Shown here: positions 26,253-35,053 of the stretch, in pieces
How the letters are laid out: every line of letters starts with the position of its first letter
Numbering within the stretch: position 1 is the first letter of the stretch
From: Vicinamibacteria bacterium
GTDB lineage: Bacteria; Acidobacteriota; Vicinamibacteria; Vicinamibacterales; UBA8438
Assembly: GCA_022820825.1 (NCBI GenBank)
Contig: JAJEEU010000028.1
Location: 1 to 64,000, forward strand
DNA length: 64,000 bases
Direction: 5' to 3'
Notes under the pieces: generated by a model
The model's input: the letters and a program-made list of their open reading frames with translations, nothing else
Database searches by the model: none
What the model was told of the DNA's origin: nothing
Translations under genes and position numbers: made by a program

Positions 26253-27139
26253 ACGCCGTGCCTGCCCGAGCTCTGTGCCTGGTTGCGCTGCTCGCACTTC
26301 TCTCCGTGCCGACCGCCGGCGGCCAGCAACTCGTCTATCTGAGCGGCCAGACCGTGGCGCCCGCGTACGAGGGTTGGGAACAGAACCCGGACGGCAGCTT
26401 CAACATGGTGTTCGGCTACTTCAACCGCAACCTGGACGAGCATCTGCACGTCCCGGTCGGCCCCGAGAACAGCATCGAGCCGGGCGGCCCCGACCAGGGG
26501 CAGCCCACTTGGTTCATGCCGCGCCGCAACCGCTTCCACTTCAAGATCCGGGTGCCCGCGGACTTCGGCGACAAGGAGCTCGTCTGGACGCTGACCACGC
26601 AGGGGCAAACGGAGAAGGCGTACGGCACGCTGATCCCCGAGTACATCATCGACAAGCAGCTCCCGATGCTCGACGTCGGCAACTTCGGGCGCGACGCCGA
26701 GGGACGGGACATGCTGAACGAGCCGCCGTCTGTGACGCTCATGTCGGCGTCGGAGCATACGGTCGGCGTGGGCGAGCCGCTGGCGCTGAACGCGTCGGCG
26801 AGCGACGACGACTTTCCGGAACCCAAGGCAGCGCCGCAGGGGCGCGCCGGGTCGCCGCGCAGCCGCAGCAACGCCGTGGGCCTGCGCGTGGCGTGGTTCG
26901 TTCACCGCGGCGACGGCAGCAACGTCGCGTTCGATCCGCAACAGTTCAAGACCTATCCGGACTACCGGCTCGGCAGCAACTCCCCCTGGTCCCCGGGCTG
27001 GGAGACCCCGCCGCTGCCCGACAACCGCCAGTGGCCGGTGACGGCCACGTTCAGCGAGCCGGGCGAGTACGTCGTGCGCGTCATGGCAACCGACGGGGGG
27101 CTGATCGACCACGCGGACGTCAAGGTCACCGTCCGCTGA
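26249..27139 (+). CDS. Secreted FEGW-family protein (copy 2)
   Basis: This protein of about 296 residues is clearly paralogous to the preceding one: FEGW is replaced by YEGWEQNPDGSFNMVFGYFN, followed by LHVPVGPENSIEPGG and ELVWTLTTQGQTEKAYG. The C-terminus again has an Ig-like VTATFSEPGEYVVRVMATDG. The GTG at 26249 overlaps the previous stop codon (GTGA); a second GTG at 26258 is equally possible. Either gives a short signal peptide ending TAGG. Two tandem FEGW genes follow one monooxygenase gene here, whereas the next unit has one. Function unknown. Confidence 0.6.
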   Translation: MNAVPARALCLVALLALLSVPTAGGQQLVYLSGQTVAPAYEGWEQNPDGSFNMVFGYFNRNLDEHLHVPVGPENSIEPGGPDQGQPTWFMPRRNRFHFKIRVPADFGDKELVWTLTTQGQTEKAYGTLIPEYIIDKQLPMLDVGNFGRDAEGRDMLNEPPSVTLMSASEHTVGVGEPLALNASASDDDFPEPKAAPQGRAGSPRSRSNAVGLRVAWFVHRGDGSNVAFDPQQFKTYPDYRLGSNSPWSPGWETPPLPDNRQWPVTATFSEPGEYVVRVMATDGGLIDHADVKVTVR

Positions 27140-27161
27140 CGGCTTGAGAGGAGAACCTCGC

Positions 27162-28532
27162 ATGCACGCCATCATCCGTTGCGCCCTTGCGACAACCGCC
27201 GCCGTCGCGTTGCCGGCCGGCGTTGCTCCCGCAACCGCCGCCGCGGCCGACGACGTGACGTTCACCAGGGACGTCGCACCGATTCTGCAACGCTCCTGCC
27301 AGAGCTGTCACCGGCCCGGCGCCTTAGCGCCGATGTCGTTCGAGACCTACGAGGACGCGCGCCCGTGGGCGCGGTCGATGAAGCAGAAGACGGCGCTGCG
27401 CGAGATGCCGCCGTGGTTCATCGAGAAGAACATCGGCGTCCAGCAGTTCAAGGACGACATCTCGCTCTCGGACGAGGAGATCGCCATCATCGGCGCCTGG
27501 GCCGACGCCGGCGCGCCGCGCGGCAACCCCGCCGACATGCCGCCCCCGGTCGAATGGGCGGACGCGGACGAGTGGACCATCGGCGAGCCCGATCTCATCG
27601 TCTCTTCACCCCGGATGGTCGCCCCGGCCGTGTCGGCCGACTACCACGACGAGCTCGGCCCGGTGCCGACCGGCCTGACGGAGGACCGCTACATCAAGGC
27701 GGTCGAGGTCAAGGAAGTACGCCTGTGGGATGAAGCGACCCAGGCCGAGGCGCGCGAGAACGCCCGCAGCGGCTTCGGCAACTTCACGATTCATCACATC
27801 GGCGTGCACAGCAGCGAGGTGTTCACCGAGCAGACCGACCTCTCGCTGGAGGACCGCAGCCGGTTCCGGATGGTGTACAGCCTGGGTCAGAACGCGACGA
27901 TCTACCCCGAGGACACGGGCATCACACTGGCCGCCGGCTCGGAGTTGCGCTTCACCGTACACCTCTACTCCTCCGGCGTGGAGGTTCCGGTGCGCGCGGA
28001 CGTCGGCTTCACGTTCCATCCCGAAGGCTATGAACCGGAGTACAAGCAGTCCGGCTTCCTGGCCATGGGCAACATCGGCGACGGGCTCGACATTCCGGCC
28101 GGCGAGGACGACGTGCGCTTCGACAGCTTCTACACCATGCCGCAGCACGGCGTCCTGACCACCTACGAGCCGCACATGCACTCCAGCGGCAAGCGGATGT
28201 GCGTCGAGGCGGTCTACCCGGACAATACCCGCGAGATGCTGAACTGCTCGAAGTACGACCACAGTTGGGCGCGGGTGTACGTCTACGAGGACGACTACGC
28301 GCCGATCCTGCCGAAGGGCACGGTTCTGCACATCGTCGGCTGGTACGACAACACGCCGAAGAACCGCAACGTCGTCGACCCGCGGAACTGGAAGGGTTGG
28401 GGCAACCGCTCCATCGACGACATGTTCCTGCTGCTGCCGAAGGTGACCTTCCTCGACGAGGAGCAGTACGCGGAGGTCGTGGCCGAGCGCGAGGCGCGGC
28501 TCGCGGGCCAGGCCACCAACCAGCAGGACTGA
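27162..28532 (+). CDS. Secreted heme-c plus type-II copper monooxygenase-like protein (copy 2)
   Basis: This 456-residue protein matches copy 1 along its whole length, with a signal peptide (1-28) and heme motif CQSCH (C46, C49, H50) followed by MPPW (82-85). Candidate copper ligands are HH 211-212, H267, H338-x-H340 and M421 in NRSIDDM. The ATG at 27162 is chosen because AGAGGAG lies eight bases upstream; a TTG at 27144 is less likely. Its stop codon overlaps the start of the next FEGW gene (TGATG), pointing to coupled translation. Spacing between heme and copper parts is conserved, arguing for a single functional unit. Confidence 0.75.
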   Translation: MHAIIRCALATTAAVALPAGVAPATAAAADDVTFTRDVAPILQRSCQSCHRPGALAPMSFETYEDARPWARSMKQKTALREMPPWFIEKNIGVQQFKDDISLSDEEIAIIGAWADAGAPRGNPADMPPPVEWADADEWTIGEPDLIVSSPRMVAPAVSADYHDELGPVPTGLTEDRYIKAVEVKEVRLWDEATQAEARENARSGFGNFTIHHIGVHSSEVFTEQTDLSLEDRSRFRMVYSLGQNATIYPEDTGITLAAGSELRFTVHLYSSGVEVPVRADVGFTFHPEGYEPEYKQSGFLAMGNIGDGLDIPAGEDDVRFDSFYTMPQHGVLTTYEPHMHSSGKRMCVEAVYPDNTREMLNCSKYDHSWARVYVYEDDYAPILPKGTVLHIVGWYDNTPKNRNVVDPRNWKGWGNRSIDDMFLLLPKVTFLDEEQYAEVVAEREARLAGQATNQQD

Positions 28533-29422
28533 TGGCGCACCTCACCGTGCGTGCGGGCGCCGCCAGCGGGATCGCCGCGGCGGTGCTGGCATTCGCGATC
28601 CCCGCGGAGGTCGGCGGGCAGCACACGTACACCCACGGGCAGAACGTCGCACCCGTGTTCGAGGGCTGGGAGCCGAACCCGGACGGCACCTTCAACATGG
28701 TGTTCGGCTTCTTCAACCGCAACTGCGCGGAAGAGGTCCACGTCCCGGTCGGACCGAACAACAGCATCGAGCCGGGCGGCCCCGACCACGGCCAGCCGGC
28801 GCGCTTCCATCCGCGGCGCGGCAAGTTCGTGTTCAAGGTGCCGGTGCCGGCCGACTTCGGCGACAGCGAGCTGGTGTGGACCCTCACCGCCCACGGCAAG
28901 ACCGAGCAGGCGTACGCCACGCTCCACCCGGAGTACATCCTCGACAAGCGCATCACGATGATGAACGAGGCCGGCTTCGGGCAGCGCGCGGGTGAAGCCG
29001 ACAGCCTCCACCCCGAGCTGCACGTGGACGGCGCGGCCGAACGGAACATCTCCGTGGGCGAACCGCTCACGATCACGGCGCGCGCCAGCGACGACGGCCT
29101 GCCGCAAGCGCGCACCGGTGAGGAAGACTCGGATGCGACGGGTCTACTGGTAGGCTGGACCGTGTACCGCGGCGAGGCCGAGCACGTGACGTTCGAGCCG
29201 GAGCAGTTCAATCCGGACTTTCGGAGTCGGGCGCGCGGCATCACGCTGTGCGCGCAGAAGCCTCCTCCGACCCCGGATTGGGCGAAGGAACGGCTCTCGG
29301 AGGACGGCACCTTCACGGTGACCGCCACCTTCGCCGAGCCGGGCACCTACGTGCTGCGCGCCATGGCGCACGACGGCGGGCTCAAGACCACCCGCGAGGT
29401 CAAGGTCAACGTAGCCGGTTAG
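28532..29422 (+). CDS. Secreted FEGW-family protein (copy 3)
   Basis: This 296-residue protein has a signal peptide (about 1-27) and then VFEGWEPNPDGTFNMVFGFF, VHVPVGPNNSIEPGG and ELVWTLTAHGKTEQAYAT. The C-terminus carries the Ig-like VTATFAEPGTYVLRAMAHDG. Compared with copies 1 and 2 it has extra cysteines (C in NRNCAEE and in TLCAQK), which could form a disulfide. The start ATG overlaps the stop of the monooxygenase-like gene by one base. It is the last gene of the cluster, converging on the SMP-30-like gene ten bases beyond. Confidence 0.6.
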   Translation: MAHLTVRAGAASGIAAAVLAFAIPAEVGGQHTYTHGQNVAPVFEGWEPNPDGTFNMVFGFFNRNCAEEVHVPVGPNNSIEPGGPDHGQPARFHPRRGKFVFKVPVPADFGDSELVWTLTAHGKTEQAYATLHPEYILDKRITMMNEAGFGQRAGEADSLHPELHVDGAAERNISVGEPLTITARASDDGLPQARTGEEDSDATGLLVGWTVYRGEAEHVTFEPEQFNPDFRSRARGITLCAQKPPPTPDWAKERLSEDGTFTVTATFAEPGTYVLRAMAHDGGLKTTREVKVNVAG

Positions 29423-29432
29423 CGGCGGGTTC

Positions 29433-30431
29433 CTAGCGCCGCGTCCCTTCGACGTCCGTTCTGATCCGGAACAGCGTCTTCCCGGCCGTCACGTACAGCG
29501 TCCGCATGTCCGGACCGCCGAAGGCGGCGTTCGTGATCGTGTCCTCCGGGACAGGGATGAACTCCATCAGCTCGCCGTCGGGCGCGAAGATGTAGACGCC
29601 CGTCCGGTTGTCCAGCGTCTCGGTCGTGCCCCGCAGGCGGTTGAGGCCGGCCGCGACATAGAGGTTCCCCTCGGTGTCGATCGTCATCCCGTCGCCGCTG
29701 CGGCCGGGATAGAAGTCGTGGAAGACGCGCTTGTTCGCAGCGGTGCCGTCCGCCGCGAGATCGAACGCGAGGATGCTGCGCGGTCCGCCCTCGCTCTGCT
29801 CCGTCTCGATGACGTAGAGCGTGGCGTCGTCGGGCGAGATGACGACGCCGTTCGGCCGCTCGACCTCCGGCTCGGTCAGGATCCGCTCGAGCGAGCCGTC
29901 GGGATCGATGCGGTACACGCCGTGAACGCCCGTGTACTCCGGGCCGTGGCCCGGCTCCGGCCGGTCGGTGAAATAGATGCGCCCGCTGCCGTCTATCGTC
30001 ACGTCGTTCGTCCGGTGCAGCAGTTGGCCTTCATAGCTGTCCGCAAGCACCTCGATCGCGCCCGTCGCCATCGTCGTGCGTGTGACGCGCGCGCCTGCGG
30101 TGTAGCCGTCGCCGCCCTCGCACGCGATGAGCCGTCCCTGCTCGTCGAAGATCAGCCCGTTCGCGCGGTTGCTCGGCTGGCGGTACGTCTCCACCTCGCC
30201 GTCCGGGTCCATGACCAGGATGCGGTTGTTGTCGATGTCGGTGAAGTAGACCGAGCCGTCCGCGGCCACCGTCGGACCCTCGGTGAACGCAACCGTCGCG
30301 GCCACCTCGATCGGCCGCGACTCGCCGGCCGGCTCCATGCCGCCGCCGCAGCCGGCTGCGCCCAGAAGGGCAACAACGGCAACGGCGCAGGCGACGATCC
30401 GAATGCTGCTGGTCGATTCGGCTCTCGGCAT
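29433..30431 (-). CDS. SMP-30/gluconolactonase/LRE-family lipoprotein
   Basis: This 332-residue protein has an N-terminal lipoprotein-like signal (VVALLGAAGCGGG, lipid Cys about residue 25). A six-bladed SMP-30 propeller follows, in which metal-site residues can be matched: Glu in FTEGPTVAADGS, Asn in HRTNDVTIDGSG, Asn in RPNGVVISPDD and Asp in SGDGMTIDTEGN. Members hydrolyse sugar lactones. The ATG at 30429-30431 has GGAGGAGGAAAG just upstream; the longer open frame to 30992 overlaps the divergent gene and is not used. It may act on lactones made by the nearby quinoproteins. Confidence 0.75.
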   Translation of the reverse strand: MPRAESTSSIRIVACAVAVVALLGAAGCGGGMEPAGESRPIEVAATVAFTEGPTVAADGSVYFTDIDNNRILVMDPDGEVETYRQPSNRANGLIFDEQGRLIACEGGDGYTAGARVTRTTMATGAIEVLADSYEGQLLHRTNDVTIDGSGRIYFTDRPEPGHGPEYTGVHGVYRIDPDGSLERILTEPEVERPNGVVISPDDATLYVIETEQSEGGPRSILAFDLAADGTAANKRVFHDFYPGRSGDGMTIDTEGNLYVAAGLNRLRGTTETLDNRTGVYIFAPDGELMEFIPVPEDTITNAAFGGPDMRTLYVTAGKTLFRIRTDVEGTRR

Positions 30432-30455
30432 GCTTTCCTCCTCCATACGGACTGC

Positions 30456-30462
30456 TATTCTA
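30456..30462. promoter_or_regulatory. Overlapping divergent -10 elements
   Basis: CTATTCTAG reads TATTCT on the plus strand (30456-30461), toward the gene at 30493. It reads TAGAAT on the minus strand (30457-30462), toward the gene starting at 30431. The intergenic gap is 61 bases, so the two promoters would share this site. The -35 regions are weak. Confidence 0.35.
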
Positions 30463-30492
30463 GGCCCGGAACTCTCCGGTGCGGGAGGACGC

Positions 30493-31980
30493 ATGCAATC
30501 CAGGTCGATCTGCTGCTGGAAAATGGTCCGGATCATCGCGGGCGGCGTAGCGCTGGCGCTGACGGCTGCGCCGGACGCGTCCGGGCAGACGAGCGCGGGC
30601 GGCGAGAACTGGCCGAAATTCCGAGGCGCAAACTCGGGCGCGATCACGGATGACGCCGCCCTGCCGGAGACGTGGAGCCGTACCGAGAACGTCGTCTGGA
30701 ACGTCGAGGTGCCGGGCCAGGGCTGGAGCTCGCCGATCGTCTGGGACGATCTGATATTCGTCACATCCGTCTTGAGCGACGAGCCGCGCCAGATTCCGGG
30801 GCAGGACCTGATCCCCGAGCCGGGCCAGGAAGGCGCGCCGGTCACGTCCGTTGACGGCATCGCCACCGCGCCACCGCTCGCCACGCCGTACACCTGGATG
30901 CTGCACGCCATCGAGTTCGAGACCGGGCGGACGCGCTGGCGGCGGGAGTTGCGCACGGGGATTCCCCTGAACCCGAAACACCCCAAGAACACCTACGCGT
31001 CCGAGACGCCGGTGACCGACGGCGAGCTCGTCTACGTGTTCCACGCCAACGCCGGGCTGTTCGCGGTCGATTTCAACGGAGACATCGCCTGGTCGCGCGA
31101 CGTGAGCGTGCCGGCCGCCCCGCCCGGCGTGGAAACGGAAACACGCCTTTCGCCCGGGCGCACGCTGGACGCCGACTACTTCGTCGGCATCGGGCAGGCC
31201 GCCTCCCCCGCCCTGCACGACGGCCGCATCTTCATCGCCGCGGACCACGAGGCGCGCTCGTGGTTCTTCGCCGCCTACAGCACGCAGACCGGCGAGGAGC
31301 TGTGGCACGTCCACGAAGGCAAGACCGAGGAGGCGTACGGCTGGTCGTCGCCGTTCGTCTGGGAGAACGACCTGCGCACCGAGGTCGTCATCCTGGGCAA
31401 CAACCGCGTGCGCTCGTTCGGCTTGGACGGAGAGCGGCTGTGGGAGGTCAAGGGGCTGTCGCCAAGCACCACGCCGACGCCCATCGCTGCCGGCGGGCTG
31501 CTCTACGTGAGCTCGGGCTTCCCGTCCACGTTGTTCCGCCCCGTTTATGCCATCCGCCCGGGGGCCAGCGGCGACATCTCGCTCGAGGACGGCCAGGCGA
31601 GCAACTCCCACGTGGTCTGGTTCCACGACGACGCGGGTACGTACATGCCTTCGGGACTCGTTTATGACGACCTGTTCTACGGGCTGTACACGCAGGGGTT
31701 CATGACCGCCCACGACGCCCGCACCGGAGAGGAAGTCTACGGGCGCGTGCGGATCGCGCGCGGCACCGGCGGCTTCACGACGTCTCCGTGGGCCTACAAC
31801 GGCAAGGTTTTCGCCATGAGCGAGGACGGCGACACCTACGTCGTCCGTGCCGGACCCGAATACGAGCTGCTGGGGGTCAACTCGCTGGAGGAGATGGTCA
31901 ACGCCACGCCTGCCGTCGTGCGCGGCAGCCTGATCATCCGCACGGTCTCGTCGCTCTGGCGCATCGCGAAATCGGACTGA
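30493..31980 (+). CDS. Secreted PQQ-like beta-propeller protein
   Basis: This 495-residue protein has a signal peptide (about 1-31) and then WPKFRGANSGAITDDAALPE, the standard opening of PQQ-like (PF13360) outer propellers. Repeated blades such as WSSPIVWDDLIFVTSV, HAIEFETGRTRWRREL and YSTQTGEELWHVHEGK follow. The RPGDNL and WDxD motifs of true quinoprotein dehydrogenases are absent, so it is probably a BamB-like or enzyme-associated propeller rather than an oxidase. GGGAGGA precedes the ATG. It is divergent from the SMP-30-like gene. Confidence 0.7.
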   Translation: MQSRSICCWKMVRIIAGGVALALTAAPDASGQTSAGGENWPKFRGANSGAITDDAALPETWSRTENVVWNVEVPGQGWSSPIVWDDLIFVTSVLSDEPRQIPGQDLIPEPGQEGAPVTSVDGIATAPPLATPYTWMLHAIEFETGRTRWRRELRTGIPLNPKHPKNTYASETPVTDGELVYVFHANAGLFAVDFNGDIAWSRDVSVPAAPPGVETETRLSPGRTLDADYFVGIGQAASPALHDGRIFIAADHEARSWFFAAYSTQTGEELWHVHEGKTEEAYGWSSPFVWENDLRTEVVILGNNRVRSFGLDGERLWEVKGLSPSTTPTPIAAGGLLYVSSGFPSTLFRPVYAIRPGASGDISLEDGQASNSHVVWFHDDAGTYMPSGLVYDDLFYGLYTQGFMTAHDARTGEEVYGRVRIARGTGGFTTSPWAYNGKVFAMSEDGDTYVVRAGPEYELLGVNSLEEMVNATPAVVRGSLIIRTVSSLWRIAKSD

Positions 31981-32026
31981 CGCCGGCGGCCGGTCCGACC
32001 GCGGTGATCCTCTGTTCCTCACTCGG

Positions 32027-32533
32027 ATGTCGGATACGACCTGCACGACCTCTACGCCCACACCGACCGTTCTCCACGGTGACGCCTATGATCTGTTGCC
32101 GTCTCTCGATGCCGGCAGCATCGACCTGCTGATCACGAGTCCGCCGTACTGGGGCCACCGGACGTACGAGCAGACGCACAACTGGAACATCCTCCAGGAC
32201 TGGCTGAGTACCGGTGCGGCGAAGACGGACCTTCCCGGTTACGAGTGGTACCGGCACAACGGCGGCGTGCTCGGGCTGGAGCCGTTGCCCGAATGGTACG
32301 TGTCCCATCTCGTGGAGATCTTCGAGCGCTTCCGTCCGGCGCTCAAACCGTCCGGAAGCCTGTGGATCAACATCGGCGATACCTACTTCGCACGCTGGGC
32401 CAGCATCCGCCAGCAGGGGCGCCAGGGTCTGGGCGGCACACCGCGCCAACGCCGCCGCAGTCCGCCAGCAGCGCGGCCACCTTGTGGAAGTTGTAGATCT
32501 CCCGCTGCTTCGCGTTCAGTCGGTCGTATGTAA
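32027..32533 (+). pseudogene. Truncated site-specific DNA methyltransferase (5' part only)
   Basis: The first 144 codons encode the N-terminal part of a beta-class N4/N6 amino-methyltransferase. HGDAYDLLPSLDAGSIDLLI leads into the catalytic motif IV TSPPYWG (38-44), and SLWINIGDTYFARWASIR and RQGLGGTPRQRRR follow. At about 32458 homology stops, and the frame continues into sequence antisense to another broken gene. The C-terminal FxGxG SAM-binding motif I, which lies late in this class, is missing, so the product should be inactive. The neighbouring minus-strand fragment ends at the same point, indicating a deletion junction. Confidence 0.75.
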
Positions 32534-32555
32534 TGCGCTTGAGCCGCACCAGCAC
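32367..32555 (-). pseudogene. Truncated conserved hypothetical gene (N-terminal fragment)
   Basis: From the GTG at 32553-32555, with AGGAGAG just upstream, the frame reads MLVRLKRITYDRLNAKQREI then YNFHKVAALLADCG. This resembles, from recall, the start of a conserved hypothetical family often found next to restriction-modification genes. Homology ends at about 32454 and the remaining codons are antisense to the methyltransferase fragment. Only about 34 native residues remain. It converges on the methyltransferase remnant, and the two broken ends meet within a few bases. Confidence 0.6.
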
Positions 32556-32654
32556 CTCTCCTGTCGTGCTTGAAGGTTAGCGAGAACGGATCCGACAACA
32601 CAACCGGCGGAACGTGCGGCGCCGCGGACGATCCGGGTGACTACCTCGCAGCGG

Positions 32655-33812
32655 CTACAAGCGCAAGTCCGTGTCCAGGCGCGATGCGGCGACGGCGCGC
32701 ACCCCGGCTCCGAGGCGGCCGGAGTACTCGCCGGCGTGCACCACGATTACCTCCGTGAGATCGAGGTCGTCGAGCGCCGAGCGTATCGAGCGCGTCACTT
32801 TCGGAGCCGTGGTGCGCTTGAGCTCGATGCCGATTCGCCGCCGGCCACGGGTGATCACCAGGTCGATCTCCGCGCCGGTATGCGCCGTCCAGAAACGGAC
32901 CTGCTCGTCCGGCAGGCCGAGCCGATCGATGATCGTCTCCAGCAGGAATCCTTCCCAGGATGCGCCCGACTTCGGGTGGGACAACAGGGCGGGCATGTCG
33001 GTGACGCCCAGCAGGGCGTGCAGCACGCCCGCATCGCGCAGGTAAATCTTCGGGGCCTTGACCTGCCGCTTGGCGACGTTCGCGTGGCTCGGCTGAAGCT
33101 GGCGGACCACCAGCGCGCCGGTCAGCAGATCGAGATAGCGCCGCACCGTGGTATCCGCCACGCCGAACGAGCGGGCGAATTCCGACGAGTTCCAGATCTG
33201 TCCATGCCAGTGAGCCAACATCGTCCAGAACCGGCGCAGGGCCGGTGCCGGCACGCGTACGCCCAGCCCCGGGACATCGCGCTCGAGGAACGTCCGGACG
33301 AAGCTATCGAGCCACAGAAAGGCGGCCGCGTTCGAGCGGGCCAGCCAGGCCGGGGGAAACCCGCCCCGCAGCCAGCGCCGGTCCAGCCGGGCGACCCCGA
33401 CCTCGTGCAGTCCGAGTCCGCCCAGGTTGTAGTAGTGGATACGCCCGGCCAGGGACTCCGACGACTGGCGGATCAGGTCCGGTGAGGCGCTGCCGAGCAC
33501 CAGGAAGCGCGCCGGCCGCGGGCGGCGATCGGCGAGCACGCGCAGGACGGGAAACAGATCAGGGCGGCGCTGTACCTCGTCGATGACAATCAGGCCGCGC
33601 AACGCTCCCAGCACCAAGACAGGGTCGTCGAGCAACCTGGCGAGATCGGCGGGGTGCTCCAGATCGAGCCGGTGGACGGGACCGGCTTGCGCCTTGGCAA
33701 CCAACTGCGCCAACGTCGTCTTGCCGATCTGCCGCGGCCCCAGGATGGCCACCACCGGGAACAGGCGCAGGCGTCGCCGAATGGCGTGCACGTGGTCGGT
33801 ACGGGGCAGCAT
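32655..33812 (-). CDS. AAA-family ATPase with DUF4143 C-terminal domain
   Basis: This 385-residue protein has Walker A GPRQIGKTT (25-33), Walker B LIVIDEVQ (74-81) and sensor-like FLVLGSASPDL. A winged-helix-like segment (SSEFARSFGVADTTVRRYLD) follows, then the DUF4143 domain with a nuclease-like GAEIDLVI and IELKRT (D...ExK pattern). Such proteins are widespread stand-alone ATPases that are often mobile or defence-associated; their function is uncertain. An extended -10 lies directly before the start codon, so the message may be nearly leaderless. It adjoins the broken methyltransferase region. Confidence 0.8.
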   Translation of the reverse strand: MLPRTDHVHAIRRRLRLFPVVAILGPRQIGKTTLAQLVAKAQAGPVHRLDLEHPADLARLLDDPVLVLGALRGLIVIDEVQRRPDLFPVLRVLADRRPRPARFLVLGSASPDLIRQSSESLAGRIHYYNLGGLGLHEVGVARLDRRWLRGGFPPAWLARSNAAAFLWLDSFVRTFLERDVPGLGVRVPAPALRRFWTMLAHWHGQIWNSSEFARSFGVADTTVRRYLDLLTGALVVRQLQPSHANVAKRQVKAPKIYLRDAGVLHALLGVTDMPALLSHPKSGASWEGFLLETIIDRLGLPDEQVRFWTAHTGAEIDLVITRGRRRIGIELKRTTAPKVTRSIRSALDDLDLTEVIVVHAGEYSGRLGAGVRAVAASRLDTDLRL

Positions 33813-33820
33813 CGACAGCC

Positions 33821-33829
33821 ATTTTAGCA
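33821..33829 (-). promoter_or_regulatory. Extended -10 promoter (TGCTAAAAT) of the ATPase gene
   Basis: On the minus strand TGCTAAAAT has the TGn extension and a good TAAAAT hexamer. Its 3' end is nine bases before the ATG at 33812, so transcription would start about two bases before the start codon. No clear -35 at 17 bases is seen, as expected for extended -10 promoters. Surrounding sequence (33813-33864) is AT-richer than average. Confidence 0.5.
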
Positions 33830-33864
33830 GGATATTTCGGCGGTAACCGCAGAGATTTCATGTT

Positions 33865-35046
33865 TCATGACCGCGGCAGACGCGTCCACTTCTCCCGGGA
33901 ACGCGCGCTGGCGACGACCGCCTCGATGAACAGCATGCCGTGCAGGCCGTCGTCGACGGTCGGGTAGTCGAGCGCCAGCGGATCGGGATCTGCGCCACGC
34001 AGGCGGGCGCGGAGCGTATCGCAGACGTTGGCGTACACGTTGGCGAACGCCTCGATGAACCCTTCGGGGTGGCCGGACGGGAGCCGGGTGGCGCGCGCGG
34101 CGGCGGGACTGCGCGCGGCGACGTGGTCCTGGCCGCGGCTCCACGTCTGCTGCGGACCGTCGAGCGAAGTCGCCTGCAGCGTGTTGGGCGCTTCCTGCCG
34201 CCAGCGAAGGCCGCCCCGCTCGCCGTACACCCGCAGTGACAGGCCGTTCTCCTCGCCGACCGCGACCTGGCTGGCGCTCAGCAGGCCGCGGGCGCCGCCA
34301 TCGAAGCGCAGCAGCACGCCGGCGTCGTCATCCAGCTTGCGGCGGGTGACGAAAGCGTTGATGTCGGCGGCGACGGCCGTGATCCGCTGCCCCGTGACGT
34401 ACTCGGCCAGGTTCGCGGCGTGCGTGCCGATGTCGCCGACGGAGCCGGCCGCACCGCTTTGTCGGGGGTCCGTCCGCCAGCGGGCCTGCTTCATCCCGGT
34501 CCGCTCCAGCGGCGTCGCCAGCCAGCCCTGGTGGTATTCGGCCACGACCTTGCGCACGCGGCCCAATTCCCCCGAGCGCACCAGGTCGCGGGCCAGCTTC
34601 ACCATGGGATAACCGGTGTAGTTGTGCGTGAGCGCGAACACGCAGCCCGCCTGCGCCACCAGCTTGCGCAGGCGGCGCGCCTCGGCCGCGTCGAAAGTCA
34701 TCGGCTTCTCGCACACCACGTGGATGCCGGCCGCCAGCAGCGACCGGGCCATCGCGAAGTGCAGGTGATTGGGCGTGACGATCGAGACGAAGTCGACCCG
34801 TTCGCCGGCGGGACGCGCCAGCTCGCCGGCGACGAGCGCTTCCAGCGAGGCGTAGACGCGCGCCGGGTCGAGGCCCAGCTCGCGCCCCTTGGCGCGCGAC
34901 TTCCGCGGGCTGGACGAGAACGCCCCCGCAACCAGCTCGACGCCGCCGTCCAGCAGCGCCGCGCGGCGGTGCACGTCGCCGATGAACGCGCGGGGGCCGC
35001 CCCCGGCCATGCCCATCTTCAGCGACCGGTCCAACGCTGCCGCCAC
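33865..35046 (-). CDS. Gfo/Idh/MocA-family NAD(P)-dependent oxidoreductase
   Basis: This 393-residue protein has a Rossmann start MGMAGGGPRAFIGDVHR, VSIVTPNHLHFAMA and the EKP motif (113-115), plus GDIGTHAANLAEYVTG with a candidate catalytic His near 205. This domain order is typical of sugar and inositol dehydrogenases. The start is a GTG at 35044-35046 with GAGGGCGG just upstream, seven bases after the preceding gene's stop. It follows a TIM-barrel isomerase gene on the same strand, so both likely serve one sugar pathway. Confidence 0.85.
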   Translation of the reverse strand: MAAALDRSLKMGMAGGGPRAFIGDVHRRAALLDGGVELVAGAFSSSPRKSRAKGRELGLDPARVYASLEALVAGELARPAGERVDFVSIVTPNHLHFAMARSLLAAGIHVVCEKPMTFDAAEARRLRKLVAQAGCVFALTHNYTGYPMVKLARDLVRSGELGRVRKVVAEYHQGWLATPLERTGMKQARWRTDPRQSGAAGSVGDIGTHAANLAEYVTGQRITAVAADINAFVTRRKLDDDAGVLLRFDGGARGLLSASQVAVGEENGLSLRVYGERGGLRWRQEAPNTLQATSLDGPQQTWSRGQDHVAARSPAAARATRLPSGHPEGFIEAFANVYANVCDTLRARLRGADPDPLALDYPTVDDGLHGMLFIEAVVASARSREKWTRLPRS

Positions 35047-35053
35047 GCCGCCC

